From Tenacibaculum sp. (GTDB taxonomy: Bacteria > Bacteroidota > Bacteroidia > Flavobacteriales > Flavobacteriaceae), in assembly GCA_022448525.1 (NCBI GenBank), contig JAKVCX010000010.1, positions 62,001 through 126,000 of the forward strand: a stretch of DNA of 64,000 bases, written 5' to 3'. Both the position numbers and the translations under genes were made by a program. A model generated the notes under the pieces. It did no database searches. It saw only the letters and a list, made by a program, of their open reading frames with translations, and was not told where the DNA came from. Positions within the stretch are counted from its first letter, which is position 1. Every line of letters begins with the position of its first letter. Shown here one piece after another: positions 1 through 8,831 of this stretch.

Positions 1-1
1 A

Positions 2-430
2 GCGTTATTAATTCCAAAATATATTAGTCAAGGATTGGCATTAAAAGTAAGTGCTATTCTTGGAATTATTTTTACCATTTGCATCATAAACACTTCTGGT
101 TTTACATCGATTTTATTTGTTGCTGCCTTAGGAATTGCAAATGCTTTGGTTTGGCCAGCTATTTGGCCTTTATCTTTAAAAGGATTAGGGAAATTTACAA
201 AAACAGCTTCTGCTTTGTTAGTAATGGCCATTGCTGGAGGTGCAATTATTCCTCCGTTATATGGTCGATTGGTTGATAGTACTAAAGAAAATTTAATTTC
301 CAGTGGAATGAATGAAGCTAGTGCACTTGCAGAAGCATCAACAAACGGATATTGGATTTTAATCCCTTGTTATGTAATTATCTTATATTATGCTACATAC
401 GGACACAAATTAGGCAATAAACAATCTTAA
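2..430 (+). CDS. Sugar MFS transporter, C-terminal part (NagP/FucP-like), partial
   Basis: The reading frame is open from the first base of the window, so only the last 142 residues of the gene are present. The visible part has about four membrane segments and the signature of the FucP/GluP/NagP sugar:proton symporter family: a segment around NALVWPAIWPLSLKGLGKFT followed by an ALLVMAIAGGAIIPPLYG helix. Its stop codon is immediately followed by the start of a NagX-like gene, and an AA10 monooxygenase and a chitinase lie close by. That context suggests uptake of N-acetylglucosamine or another chitin product through the inner membrane. Substrate is inferred from the neighbours; glucose, galactose or fucose transport cannot be excluded from the fragment. 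Confidence 0.85.
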   Translation, partial: ALLIPKYISQGLALKVSAILGIIFTICIINTSGFTSILFVAALGIANALVWPAIWPLSLKGLGKFTKTASALLVMAIAGGAIIPPLYGRLVDSTKENLISSGMNEASALAEASTNGYWILIPCYVIILYYATYGHKLGNKQS

Positions 431-1522
431 ATGAATAGAATACAATCCATAGATGTTTTTAGAGGGCTCACCGTTGCAGCCATGATTTTGGTTAATAATC
501 CAGGAGATTGGTCAACAGTTTACCAACCTCTTTTACATGCAGAATGGCATGGATTAACGCCTACGGATTTGATATTTCCATTTTTCATTTTTATAGTTGG
601 TGTTTCTATATCATTAGCTTACAACAATAAAAAACCATCGAAAGAAATTTATCGTAAAATACTCATCCGAAGTTTAAAATTAGTCGGACTAGGATTATTC
701 TTAAATTGGTTTATACCTAATTATCCTTTTTTCGAAAATTATACGACCGTTAGAATCCCAGGTGTTTTACAACGAATCGGAATTATTTTTTTCATTACTT
801 CAATATTGTATCTAAATTTTAGCAAGAAAGCATTAGTCATAATTTCGATAATCATTTTAGTTACTTACAATGTTTTACTGGGAATAGTTCCAATGCCAAA
901 CGGTTTACTTCCAAGTTTTGATAGAGTTCCCAATAACTGGGCTAATTATATTGATGTAAAATTACTGGGGAATCATCTATGGAAACCAGACTATGATCCG
1001 GAAGGAATTTTAAGTACAATTCCAACAATTGTGAGCTGTTTGGCGGGAATATTTATCGGAGAAGTTCTTAAAATACATAACAAACAGAAGTTACTTAAAT
1101 TATTATGTATTTATAGTCTTTCCTTTTTAGCTTTGGGATATATTTGGAACAGCTTTTTCCCGATTAATAAATCTTTATGGACAAGCAGTTTTGTTTTGGT
1201 TACCTCAGGTTGGGCTTCATTATTTGTACTTGTTATTTACTATTTGTGCGATTTAAAACAAAAATCTTACGGAACAATATTTACCTATGTAGGAATGAAT
1301 GCCATTGGTATTTATTTTTTATCCTCTTTTATTTCTAAAGCATTCTACTTGGTGAAGATTAACGGTCAAGAAAACGTTCATAGTTTTTTATATAACTACT
1401 CTTATAACAGCTTTATTGATAATGGTAATCTTGCTTCGTTGTGTTACGCGTTAACTGTATTGTTCTTCTATCTATCTCTAAGTTATATTCTATTTAAGAG
1501 GAAAATATTTTTCAAAGTTTAA
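431..1522 (+). CDS. NagX-like membrane acyltransferase (DUF5009/HGSNAT family)
   Basis: A 363-residue multi-pass inner-membrane protein (about ten hydrophobic segments). It opens with RIQSIDVFRGLTVAAMILVN, the N-terminal signature of the heparan-alpha-glucosaminide N-acetyltransferase-like family, followed by HAEWHGLTPTDLIFPFFIF, which carries the conserved histidines and the T-x-x-D-L-I-F-P-F-F segment. The ATG directly abuts the stop of the sugar permease, so the two are co-transcribed. In the GlcNAc regulons of Gram-negative bacteria this family is called NagX and sits next to NagP; its biochemical role there is not settled, though a role in modifying or aiding uptake of amino sugars has been proposed. 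Assignment to the family is strong, the function is inferred. Confidence 0.85.
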   Translation: MNRIQSIDVFRGLTVAAMILVNNPGDWSTVYQPLLHAEWHGLTPTDLIFPFFIFIVGVSISLAYNNKKPSKEIYRKILIRSLKLVGLGLFLNWFIPNYPFFENYTTVRIPGVLQRIGIIFFITSILYLNFSKKALVIISIIILVTYNVLLGIVPMPNGLLPSFDRVPNNWANYIDVKLLGNHLWKPDYDPEGILSTIPTIVSCLAGIFIGEVLKIHNKQKLLKLLCIYSLSFLALGYIWNSFFPINKSLWTSSFVLVTSGWASLFVLVIYYLCDLKQKSYGTIFTYVGMNAIGIYFLSSFISKAFYLVKINGQENVHSFLYNYSYNSFIDNGNLASLCYALTVLFFYLSLSYILFKRKIFFKV

Positions 1523-1531
1523 AAACATCGA

Positions 1532-1882
1532 ATGAAGTTAGTTGCTAAAAAAATACATCAAAAATCACAAGTATTTACCAATATCGAAAATCAGGTTTTT
1601 TCAAAGCTGATTAATTGGTCAAGCGGATATTTTGATTTATTTCTTCAGGAAGATTTAAAAGATAAACTAATCATTTATTGTCCTAATGGAAGCATAACTA
1701 TCCAATATTACAGAGAAACTTCAGAATTAAAATTAACGGTTGAAAATAAACGAATAGAAAATTGTATTGAATACTTTTCAAGGATCTTGCAACTCTATCA
1801 AAACATGAATGAAATTGTAAATCACTCTGATGTACAACCAAGCTTCAACAAAACAACAACTGCAAAAAGACAGAGTGTATAA
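1532..1882 (+). CDS. Conserved hypothetical protein (116 aa)
   Basis: A small soluble-looking protein of 116 residues that I do not recognise. It has no signal peptide, no membrane segment and no cysteine-based metal site; residues 40-85 look like an alternating beta-strand/alpha-helix unit (KLIIYCPNGSITIQYYRE followed by a helical ELKLTVENKRIENCIEYFSR). It starts nine bases after the NagX-like gene and is followed at once by a terminator, so it is the last gene of the transcript that includes the sugar permease. A link to amino-sugar metabolism is only by position. Confidence 0.6.
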   Translation: MKLVAKKIHQKSQVFTNIENQVFSKLINWSSGYFDLFLQEDLKDKLIIYCPNGSITIQYYRETSELKLTVENKRIENCIEYFSRILQLYQNMNEIVNHSDVQPSFNKTTTAKRQSV

Positions 1883-1885
1883 AAC

Positions 1886-1919
1886 AAAAAAATCGGAACT
1901 AAAATTAGTCCCGATTTTT
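1886..1919. terminator. Bidirectional rho-independent terminator
   Basis: An inverted repeat, AATCGGAACT / AGTCCCGATT with one mismatch and a short A/T loop, is flanked by an A run on the left and a T run on the right. It lies between the convergent small hypothetical gene and the AA10 monooxygenase gene and can serve both. Confidence 0.75.
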
Positions 1920-1935
1920 GAATTTGTTTTTGATT

Positions 1936-3165
1936 TTACTTTCTAATTAGCTTTTGATTTTTAACAACTTTATTTCCCTGAATAATCTGTAAAATATAAA
2001 CTCCTTTAGATCTTACTTTAGGGTTAATGACTATAAATTGATCTGTATCTTTTGTTGAAATTAACTCTTCATAATACAGATTTCCACTTATATCTTTTAC
2101 TACTATTTTTAGAGGGACTTTCCTTTCAACAGTATTTAATGATATCTTGATTTTATCAGTAAAAGGATTTTGCAATACTCTAAATTCATCTTCCATTACA
2201 AGTCCATCCTTCCATTTTTCTACCTTCTTTGTACTGGTTTGAGCTTTGCAGTCATCAATATTTTTCCAAACATCATATCTATTTGAAAATTGTAAAGGAT
2301 TATCTCCTTTAGTCCACCATTTTGCCTGATAAAGTTTATCCATAAATCGCACAGAATCATTTGCAACATAAATAGCCTCTTCTTTCCAAAGTGGAATGTT
2401 AACACAATTATTATCTCCATGATCTCCACCACCATGGTCTCCCCCGTGATCATGATCACCTTCTCCTTGATCTCCGTCGTCACCATGATTTCCATCATCA
2501 CTACTTCCTCCACCAGAAGCAACAACCTCTATATCACTAACGGAATAAAAAGCCTCATGACTATCGCTGTAATCTCGCTGCCAAACACTATATAAAACAG
2601 CTCTTTTTCCAATGTAAGAATCTGGAATATATGCTTTTATTTCTGTAAAATCTTCTGCCGGTCTCTTGCCTACATGACCAATTTCCATCAAATCATCCCA
2701 TTTGAGCGGTTTTGAAGGATCCCAATCTAAAGGTGTTATGTAAACTTTATAATATTGAGTTTTATGCGGAGCTGTGTTTTTCCACTTCACATAAATATCT
2801 CCATAATTAACCTTAGTTGTAGTCCAATCCGATTGAGTTGGCCAACTGATTAGCGCATCTAAACAACTATATTTATCTGGATTTCCTCCACTGGCTAATT
2901 GTCCATTTGAAACATAATCTCGATGTCTTCCATAATTGGTGTCTGGTTGTAGAATTGATCGCCATTCATAGATAGAGCTTCCACACGGTCCACAATTATT
3001 GGAATTAGGGTTATCATGACAAGTTTTAATTCTACTCTTAGGCCAAATAACAGTTCCATGAGAATAGACATTTTCATTTAAAAAGATAAAAATCAAACAA
3101 AATAAAAAGTATTTAAATGTTTGATGTAAATCGAATACACATTGTTTTTGAAGTTTTGATTTCAT
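1936..3165 (-). CDS. AA10 lytic polysaccharide monooxygenase with CBM5/12 and T9SS sorting domain
   Basis: A 409-residue exported copper enzyme expected to cleave crystalline chitin oxidatively. The signal peptide ends before His36, which becomes the N-terminal histidine of the copper brace; the second ligand is His134 (in NTAPHKTQYYKVYITP), and SHEAFYSVSDIEV (about 202-214) gives the conserved axial aromatic residue. Cysteines 49, 58, 61 and 101 fit the disulfides of the family. A Gly/Asp/His-rich linker (218-253) leads to a CBM5/12 chitin-binding module (254 to about 306, with the YQAKWWT aromatic patch), and residues from about 330 form a type A T9SS sorting domain ending in KLIRK, so the enzyme is secreted across the outer membrane. 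It lies next to the chitinase, transcribed in the same direction but separated by a terminator. The AACCCCCCGAA leader element lies directly before the ATG. Confidence 0.93.
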   Translation of the reverse strand: MKSKLQKQCVFDLHQTFKYFLFCLIFIFLNENVYSHGTVIWPKSRIKTCHDNPNSNNCGPCGSSIYEWRSILQPDTNYGRHRDYVSNGQLASGGNPDKYSCLDALISWPTQSDWTTTKVNYGDIYVKWKNTAPHKTQYYKVYITPLDWDPSKPLKWDDLMEIGHVGKRPAEDFTEIKAYIPDSYIGKRAVLYSVWQRDYSDSHEAFYSVSDIEVVASGGGSSDDGNHGDDGDQGEGDHDHGGDHGGGDHGDNNCVNIPLWKEEAIYVANDSVRFMDKLYQAKWWTKGDNPLQFSNRYDVWKNIDDCKAQTSTKKVEKWKDGLVMEDEFRVLQNPFTDKIKISLNTVERKVPLKIVVKDISGNLYYEELISTKDTDQFIVINPKVRSKGVYILQIIQGNKVVKNQKLIRK

Positions 3166-3180
3166 GTTTTCGGGGGGTTA
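3166..3180 (-). promoter_or_regulatory. C-run leader element before the AA10 gene
   Basis: Read on the minus strand, TAACCCCCCGAAAAC runs straight into the ATG. Nearly the same element stands at or immediately before the start of three more exported-protein genes in this window (7421-7432, 13422-13434, 14812-14825). Its function is unknown; a 5'-leader or transcription-start element is inferred from the fixed position. Confidence 0.45.
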
Positions 3181-3328
3181 TTTGTTTACACATAAGTTAC
3201 TCATTCACTACAGGTTACTGAAATTATTTATCTCAACAACAGCAATTAAAGCACGAACAACAGTAAAGAAGACATACCGAATATTCACACTATACTCCTA
3301 TTAACCAACACTTTGAGTTACAAATAAA

Positions 3329-3355
3329 AAAAGCCTCACAAGTGTGAAGCTTTTT
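3329..3355 (-). terminator. Terminator of the chitinase gene
   Basis: An AAAAAGCCTCACA / TGTGAAGCTTTTT inverted repeat (one internal mismatch, very short loop) stands about 20 bases beyond the chitinase stop codon. On the minus strand it ends in a T run. Confidence 0.75.
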
Positions 3356-3373
3356 CCATTATCAAAATCAACA

Positions 3374-6300
3374 TTATTTGACCTTAATAAATTTCCCTGA
3401 ATAGCTATTTGTAGTATTACTAATCGTAAAAAAGTATAATCCGTTTTTTAATGACGTAGCATCTATGCGGTTTAATCTTTTTCCTGAATTTAATTTTGAT
3501 TTTAAAATTACATTTCCTCTACTGTCATAAATTCTTAATGTTGAAGCATCATTATTTTGGAAATTAGACAAATCGATCGTCATAAAATCTGTTACAGGAT
3601 TCGGATAGGTTTTTAAATTAGAATCCATAAGCTTAGTTGTCCTACTAGATTGATTTAAATTATCCAGATAAAACCTATGACCTGATGAAAAGTTAGAATT
3701 ATTCACTAAATCCCAATTGATAGACCACGTCATTATTCCTCTAAAATCAGGATATGTTGAACTTGTTGTATAGGTTCTTCCAGAATAAGAAACTCCTTTA
3801 ATTAAATAATCTAAAGCCTGTTGAACAACAGTTTCTGATGTATAACCACTTCCTGCTGCTTGGGTAGTTGAAGGTAATCCTATCGCTACTTGATTTGGAT
3901 TCAATCCTGGAAAAGTGAGCCCTGTTTGCGCAACTTTAAATCCTGTAATTAACATTTCTGCCATTGCCACATGGAAATCTGCAGTAGCTGGTTGATAAAT
4001 ATTACCATCAGCACCAAACATTGATCCTGTATTATAATGTTGTACATGGATGTAATCCATTTCATTACGCAATGCATGGATAACTGGTAAATAAGCTCCA
4101 AAAACTCCTGAGTAAGTACTGTAAGCTCCTTGTACATAAGCTGTTTCTGGCGCCATACTTAGAACAAACGAATTACTTCCGATATTATTTATGATCTGCT
4201 TTGTAGCATCAATAAGATTAATAATTTTTGGTGTAGTTGGATTTCTAAAGTCGGTATCACCATTATTTAAGGACAAAGAACTTCCTTCTAAATCTATATC
4301 TAAACCATCAAATCCATACGTATTAATAATATTGGTCATAGAATTGATAAATTCATTCTTTTCGGTTTGATTATTCAATTCAACTCTTGCATTTGCGCCT
4401 CCAATTGAAATTAATACTTTTTGACCTCTAGCTTTTACTAAAGCAACATCGTTAATAAATTCCTGTTGATTTCCTCCATATATTTCATACGGAGCAAATT
4501 GCATATCTGCGGTACTACCCGCTTTTGGTTCAGCAAAAGCAATACAAATTACATCCCAATCAGTTGACACTTCTCTCAACTTAGGAATTGTAGATCCATT
4601 ATTAAAATTATGCCAATATCCTACCAAGATTTTCCCAGGAATATCTCCACCAGTATCACCAGTGTTTTTTCTTATAAGGACTTCACTCGAAGTGGTTTTG
4701 TTATTGTCATTATCCGTAGCAACAGCTTTTAGCAAATAACTTGAGTCCTGAGCATTACTAATCGTATACGAATAAGGTGAAGTAGTATCTTCTCCTAGCT
4801 TAACTGATCCATTGAAAAACTCAACCAGCGCGATTGATCCATCATCAGTTGCGCTTGCATTTATCGTAATACTACTGTTTTCATTGTAAGTTGTTCCATT
4901 TAGTGGAGCTGTAATACTTACTTCTGGTGAAGTACCATTTCCTCCATTACAATCACCAGTTTTAGACCATGCATCTTGCCAATGTGCTCCAACACCAGGT
5001 TCATATGCCCATGCAGCATTTGAAGAACACCAACCAGGAATATTACATTTAAATTTTTCTCCTCCATTCTCAACTTCTTGATCTTTACCATACGAAGTAC
5101 CCACTATGTATTGTGGAATTCCATTACATCCTCCACTATTTGAAGAGCTTACTACAATTGAAACAGCTTTTGAAGTTGTTTTAGCGCCATCATTATCAAT
5201 AGCCACTGCGGTTAAAGAATATGTTCCTTCTGAAATATTATTGATAGTAAAAGTATAAGGAGTACTTGCATCTTCTCCAAGTTTATTATTTCCACTAAAA
5301 AATTCCACTTTTGAAATTGTTCCATCAACATCATTTGCTTCTGCATTTATAGTTACTGTTGAATTCACTTCAAATGAACTATTATTATTTGGCGAAGTTA
5401 TAGCTACTGATGGAGATTGATTTCCTGTACCTGAGCCTCCACAATCTTTTATTTTTTCCCAAGGTTGTCCGCTACCAGTATGCATATCTGGAGTTTGATT
5501 TTGAGTCCACCACTTAGCTTGATAATTTACATTATTGTAAACTACATTATCTCCTCCGTTATACACTTTTGAAGCCAACCATTCTGGTATTCCTTGACAT
5601 TCGTTGATAGTATCTCCATCGCTTACTGTAATTGAAATAGGAGAAGAAGTGGTTTTTGCATTCTCATTATCCGTAGCAATTGCGGTAATCGTATACGTTC
5701 CTACACTTACGTTTTGCCAGTTGTATTCATATGGAGACGAATTATCCTCTCCTAATTTAATAGTTCCATTATAAAACTCAACTTTAGAAATTGTTCCGTC
5801 AACATCTGAAGCATTTGCACTTATATTTATAACATCTCCTAAATTGAAAACAGTATCATTATTTGGTGAAGTAATGCTTACTGAAGGAGCATTATTTCCC
5901 CCAGTTCCACCGTTAGCAAAAACTTCATTGATTTTATTTACTAAAGGTGATTTCACATTTGACCATCTTTTCAACTTAGTTCCAAAAGAAGTAACAGATC
6001 CACTGATTTCTAAATCTCCATAAACAGTCCAAATTATAGTTCCTCCAAGATTATTATCATTAATAAACTGTGCCTTTATTCCTATAGATTCTTCATCATC
6101 ATAACTTAAAAAGAAGTTTCCTTTAGTTAGATAAGGAACCTTTGCCTCGTTATCCCATTTTCTAACCCATCCACTGTTTGGCGTTAATGCTTTTTGTTTG
6201 ATAAAGTGATAATTGGGTGTTCCATCATAAACCTCTTTAGGCCAATTTGTAAAATCAGAAGCCGTTTGAATTGGTCCATCAGGCTGAATATTTTCAGATC

Positions 6301-7435
6301 TTTTTACAGTACTGGCATTAAGATCTGCATTACCAGTTGTTACAACTCCTCTTCCATAAAATGGAGCTCCAAAACAGATTTTACTTCTAGGAACATTTAA
6401 TTCAACTAATTTATCTAAAGTTGATTTCCAATTGAAAAATGAAACTTCAGCATTTGAATATGGATATACTGGAGCATTATGCCCTGCCTTATTCGACCAA
6501 CCTCCATTATAATCGTAAGTCATCATATTAAAATAATCCATAGAACTTGAAAGCTTACTCCAATTAAAACCTTCCAGTTTTCTTGGGTCAGCTGCCATAG
6601 CCGATGTTATTAATTTATCAGGACCAATAGCAGTTCTTATATCATCAACTAGATTCTCAAAATTTACAAAGTCTTCTTGAGAACCAGTAAAATTCATTCC
6701 AGAAAATGGACCAGGATATTCCCAATCCAAATCAATTCCATCAAAACCAACAGCGATTAGCTTTTTACAATCTTCTATGAATCGAGCTCTTTTTACAGGG
6801 TCAGCTGCCATTTCAGGAAAGTGTTTACACATACTCCATCCTCCAATTGACGCCATAACTTTTACTCCTTTTTGATGAGCCAACTCCAATAACCCAGGTG
6901 CTCCATCTTCTTTGTGAAGTGGTAAAGGAAGTGTTCCGCTCAATCCCCAAGTTGGATGATTCCAAGTATTTGAATTCAATTCAACTTCAAAACCTTGTGC
7001 TTCAGCACGACGTTTAGCATCTTCATTTATAAATTGAAGTGGTTCAATTTCTCCAAACAAAATATGCATATCCCAACTGCTATATATATCTGTAAAAAAT
7101 AAATCACTTGGTTCTTGTGATACGCCATCTTGATAAATTTGTTTATTTCTATAATCTCCGCTGTGTAAAGATCCATCTCTTGCTACTCCAAAAAAGGAAT
7201 AGTTTAAAATTGTATACTTAGCATAATCAATATTCAAGTGAGTAAAAGCTCCTTGAGAAGGAAGACCAGCTTTTTCTGACTTCCAGGCGTCCCAATTGGT
7301 TATATAACCAATTATTTGTTTTTGATGATTTGAAGTAGTTGCTGTTCCACCAGTATTCACTTGTGATACTAGAATAGAAGTGACCATAAGGAATAAAAAC
7401 ACTATTCCTCTACGAAAAAGATTCGGGGGGTTCAT
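3374..7435 (-). CDS. Bi-catalytic GH18 chitinase with CBM5-like modules and T9SS sorting domain
   Basis: A 1353-residue exported chitinase. After a signal peptide (about 1-25), GH18 domain 1 spans about 38-495 with the catalytic D-G-x-D-x-D-W-E at 232-239 (acid Glu239). Three Ig-like domains (about 515-605, 675-763, 836-922) alternate with two cysteine-bounded chitin-binding modules: a CBM5/12 at about 613-665 (YQAKWWT) and a more divergent one at about 770-829. GH18 domain 2 spans about 934-1265 with D-G-L-D-I-D-L-E at 1043-1050 (acid Glu1050). The tail from about 1275 is a type A T9SS sorting domain. The layout resembles the two-GH18 ChiA of Flavobacterium johnsoniae, which makes soluble chitooligosaccharides outside the cell. 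Together with the AA10 enzyme and the NagP/NagX-like genes it forms a chitin-use locus, but no SusC/SusD pair is in view. The ATG lies just upstream of the C-run element, so the protein begins M-N-P-P-N; the two arginines before the hydrophobic core favour this start. Confidence 0.95.
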   Translation of the reverse strand: MNPPNLFRRGIVFLFLMVTSILVSQVNTGGTATTSNHQKQIIGYITNWDAWKSEKAGLPSQGAFTHLNIDYAKYTILNYSFFGVARDGSLHSGDYRNKQIYQDGVSQEPSDLFFTDIYSSWDMHILFGEIEPLQFINEDAKRRAEAQGFEVELNSNTWNHPTWGLSGTLPLPLHKEDGAPGLLELAHQKGVKVMASIGGWSMCKHFPEMAADPVKRARFIEDCKKLIAVGFDGIDLDWEYPGPFSGMNFTGSQEDFVNFENLVDDIRTAIGPDKLITSAMAADPRKLEGFNWSKLSSSMDYFNMMTYDYNGGWSNKAGHNAPVYPYSNAEVSFFNWKSTLDKLVELNVPRSKICFGAPFYGRGVVTTGNADLNASTVKRSENIQPDGPIQTASDFTNWPKEVYDGTPNYHFIKQKALTPNSGWVRKWDNEAKVPYLTKGNFFLSYDDEESIGIKAQFINDNNLGGTIIWTVYGDLEISGSVTSFGTKLKRWSNVKSPLVNKINEVFANGGTGGNNAPSVSITSPNNDTVFNLGDVINISANASDVDGTISKVEFYNGTIKLGEDNSSPYEYNWQNVSVGTYTITAIATDNENAKTTSSPISITVSDGDTINECQGIPEWLASKVYNGGDNVVYNNVNYQAKWWTQNQTPDMHTGSGQPWEKIKDCGGSGTGNQSPSVAITSPNNNSSFEVNSTVTINAEANDVDGTISKVEFFSGNNKLGEDASTPYTFTINNISEGTYSLTAVAIDNDGAKTTSKAVSIVVSSSNSGGCNGIPQYIVGTSYGKDQEVENGGEKFKCNIPGWCSSNAAWAYEPGVGAHWQDAWSKTGDCNGGNGTSPEVSITAPLNGTTYNENSSITINASATDDGSIALVEFFNGSVKLGEDTTSPYSYTISNAQDSSYLLKAVATDNDNNKTTSSEVLIRKNTGDTGGDIPGKILVGYWHNFNNGSTIPKLREVSTDWDVICIAFAEPKAGSTADMQFAPYEIYGGNQQEFINDVALVKARGQKVLISIGGANARVELNNQTEKNEFINSMTNIINTYGFDGLDIDLEGSSLSLNNGDTDFRNPTTPKIINLIDATKQIINNIGSNSFVLSMAPETAYVQGAYSTYSGVFGAYLPVIHALRNEMDYIHVQHYNTGSMFGADGNIYQPATADFHVAMAEMLITGFKVAQTGLTFPGLNPNQVAIGLPSTTQAAGSGYTSETVVQQALDYLIKGVSYSGRTYTTSSTYPDFRGIMTWSINWDLVNNSNFSSGHRFYLDNLNQSSRTTKLMDSNLKTYPNPVTDFMTIDLSNFQNNDASTLRIYDSRGNVILKSKLNSGKRLNRIDATSLKNGLYFFTISNTTNSYSGKFIKVK
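7421..7432 (-). promoter_or_regulatory. C-run element overlapping the chitinase start
   Basis: AACCCCCCGAAT on the minus strand matches the leader element of the AA10 gene but here follows the ATG, so it is translated as N-P-P-N. This is either a shifted version of the element or a sign that the real start is further down; the next in-frame starts (GTG, codon 12; ATG, codon 17) would lose the positive N-region of the signal peptide. Confidence 0.4.
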
Positions 7436-7627
7436 AAGATTTTAATTTTAGGTTAATTACTCTAGTTTAAAACGATATCAACCTAGAACAAAATAAAATC
7501 GACCAGTAACTTAAAAATAGTAATCAATGACATAAAAAAAACATGACACTAACTAGTAAACCATTAAAAATCAACAGTATTAAATCATAAAAACTATAGT
7601 TTTTTGTGTTCAAAAACCACTAAAATG

Positions 7628-7657
7628 AAAAAAACCGATTCAAAATTGAATCGGTTT
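7628..7657 (-). terminator. Terminator downstream of the initiator tRNA
   Basis: AAACCGATTCA / TGAATCGGTTT, an 11-bp perfect stem with a 4-base loop, is followed on the minus strand by a T run. It stands five bases after the 3' end of the tRNA gene. Confidence 0.85.
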
Positions 7658-7662
7658 CTTAG

Positions 7663-7735
7663 TAGCGGGAGCAGGACTCGAACCTGCGACCTTCGGGTTA
7701 TGAGCCCGACGAGCTGCCTACTGCTCTATCCCGCG
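7663..7735 (-). tRNA. Initiator tRNA-Met (CAT)
   Basis: Read on the minus strand, the 73-base sequence folds as a cloverleaf with anticodon CAT in the loop CTCATAA, T arm GCAGG-TTCGAGT-CCTGC and acceptor arm CGCGGGA / TCCCGCT. Two initiator hallmarks are visible: position 1-72 is a C-T mismatch (unpaired acceptor end), and the anticodon stem ends in three consecutive G-C pairs (GGG/CCC). The terminal CCA is not encoded. A terminator follows directly. Confidence 0.95.
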
Positions 7736-7844
7736 ATATTGGGTGGCAAAGATACAAACATTTTTCTGTTATAACCAAATAAAATTTAACCTTTTTTAAA
7801 AAAACTATATGAGTCTTTTTATAATCAGCAGAATAAAAAACACT

Positions 7845-7852
7845 TACCTTTG
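7845..7852 (+). promoter_or_regulatory. Promoter -7 box of era
   Basis: TACCTTTG matches the Bacteroidota consensus TAnnTTTG and ends five bases before the era ATG, implying an almost leaderless transcript. No clear -33 TTG is visible. Confidence 0.55.
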
Positions 7853-7857
7853 CTTTT

Positions 7858-8739
7858 ATGACACATAAAGCAGGATTTGTAAACATAATCGGTAACCCGA
7901 ATGTTGGAAAATCAACCTTAATGAATGCCTTAGTTGGTGAAAAATTATCCATAATTACCTCTAAAGCACAAACAACCAGACATAGAATTCTGGGAATAGT
8001 AAATGGTGAAGATTATCAAATTGTATTTTCAGACACTCCTGGAATTATAAAACCAGCATATGAATTGCAAGATTCTATGATGGATTTTGTAAAAGCAGCT
8101 TTTGATGATGCAGATGTTTTGATCTACATGGTAGAAATTGGAGAGAAAGAATTAAAAAATGAAGCTTTCTTCAACAAAATAGTTAATAGTAATATTCCTG
8201 TAATATTATTGTTGAATAAAATAGACCTATCGAGTCAAGAACAAGTTCAAGAAAAAGTAGAATACTGGAAGAAAAAAGTACCAAATTCATTTGTATACGT
8301 TATTTCTGCACTCGAAAAATTTAATGTAGAAACTGTTTTCTATAAGATTATTGAGTTGCTACCAGATTCACCGCCTTTTTATCCAAAGGATCAATTGACG
8401 GATAAACCTGAACGTTTCTTTGTAAATGAAACCATTCGAGAAAAAATCTTACAACATTACAAAAAAGAAATTCCTTATTCAGTAGAAGTTGAAACGGAAA
8501 GTTTTGTTGAAGAAGATAATATTATAAAAATCCGTTCGGTAATTATGGTCGAGCGAGAAACTCAGAAAGGTATTATCATAGGACACAGAGGAGCAGCTAT
8601 TAAAAGAGTAGGAACAGAAGCTAGAAAAAGCCTTCAACATTTCTTTGATAAAAAAATATATCTTGACCTTTATGTAAAGGTGAATAAGAACTGGAGATCT
8701 AACGACAAACAACTTCGTAGATTCGGTTATAAAGAATAA
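7858..8739 (+). CDS. era: GTPase Era
   Basis: A 293-residue GTPase required for maturation of 16S rRNA and assembly of the 30S subunit. The G domain begins at once with GNPNVGKS (G1, about residues 12-19), followed by a switch region QTTRH, DTPG (G3) and NKID (G4). The C-terminal part holds the KH RNA-binding domain with the GHRGAAIKRVG segment (about 240-250) that contacts the 3' end of 16S rRNA. Length is normal for the family. It is transcribed alone behind a TAnnTTTG box, with the second assembly GTPase gene der 2.3 kb downstream. Confidence 0.97.
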   Translation: MTHKAGFVNIIGNPNVGKSTLMNALVGEKLSIITSKAQTTRHRILGIVNGEDYQIVFSDTPGIIKPAYELQDSMMDFVKAAFDDADVLIYMVEIGEKELKNEAFFNKIVNSNIPVILLLNKIDLSSQEQVQEKVEYWKKKVPNSFVYVISALEKFNVETVFYKIIELLPDSPPFYPKDQLTDKPERFFVNETIREKILQHYKKEIPYSVEVETESFVEEDNIIKIRSVIMVERETQKGIIIGHRGAAIKRVGTEARKSLQHFFDKKIYLDLYVKVNKNWRSNDKQLRRFGYKE

Positions 8740-8831
8740 CTTAACATAAACCGCTAATCGCTAACAATCACTTTTTGTTTAGATAACTTTCAAGTAAAAT
8801 TTTACATGAAGTTTTGCCAAAACTATCAATC

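Noticed and set aside
2220..2525. A 101-residue alternative minus-strand frame within the AA10 gene
   Set aside because: It runs through the repetitive linker codons in another frame; the real product is fixed by the copper-ligand and CBM5 motifs.
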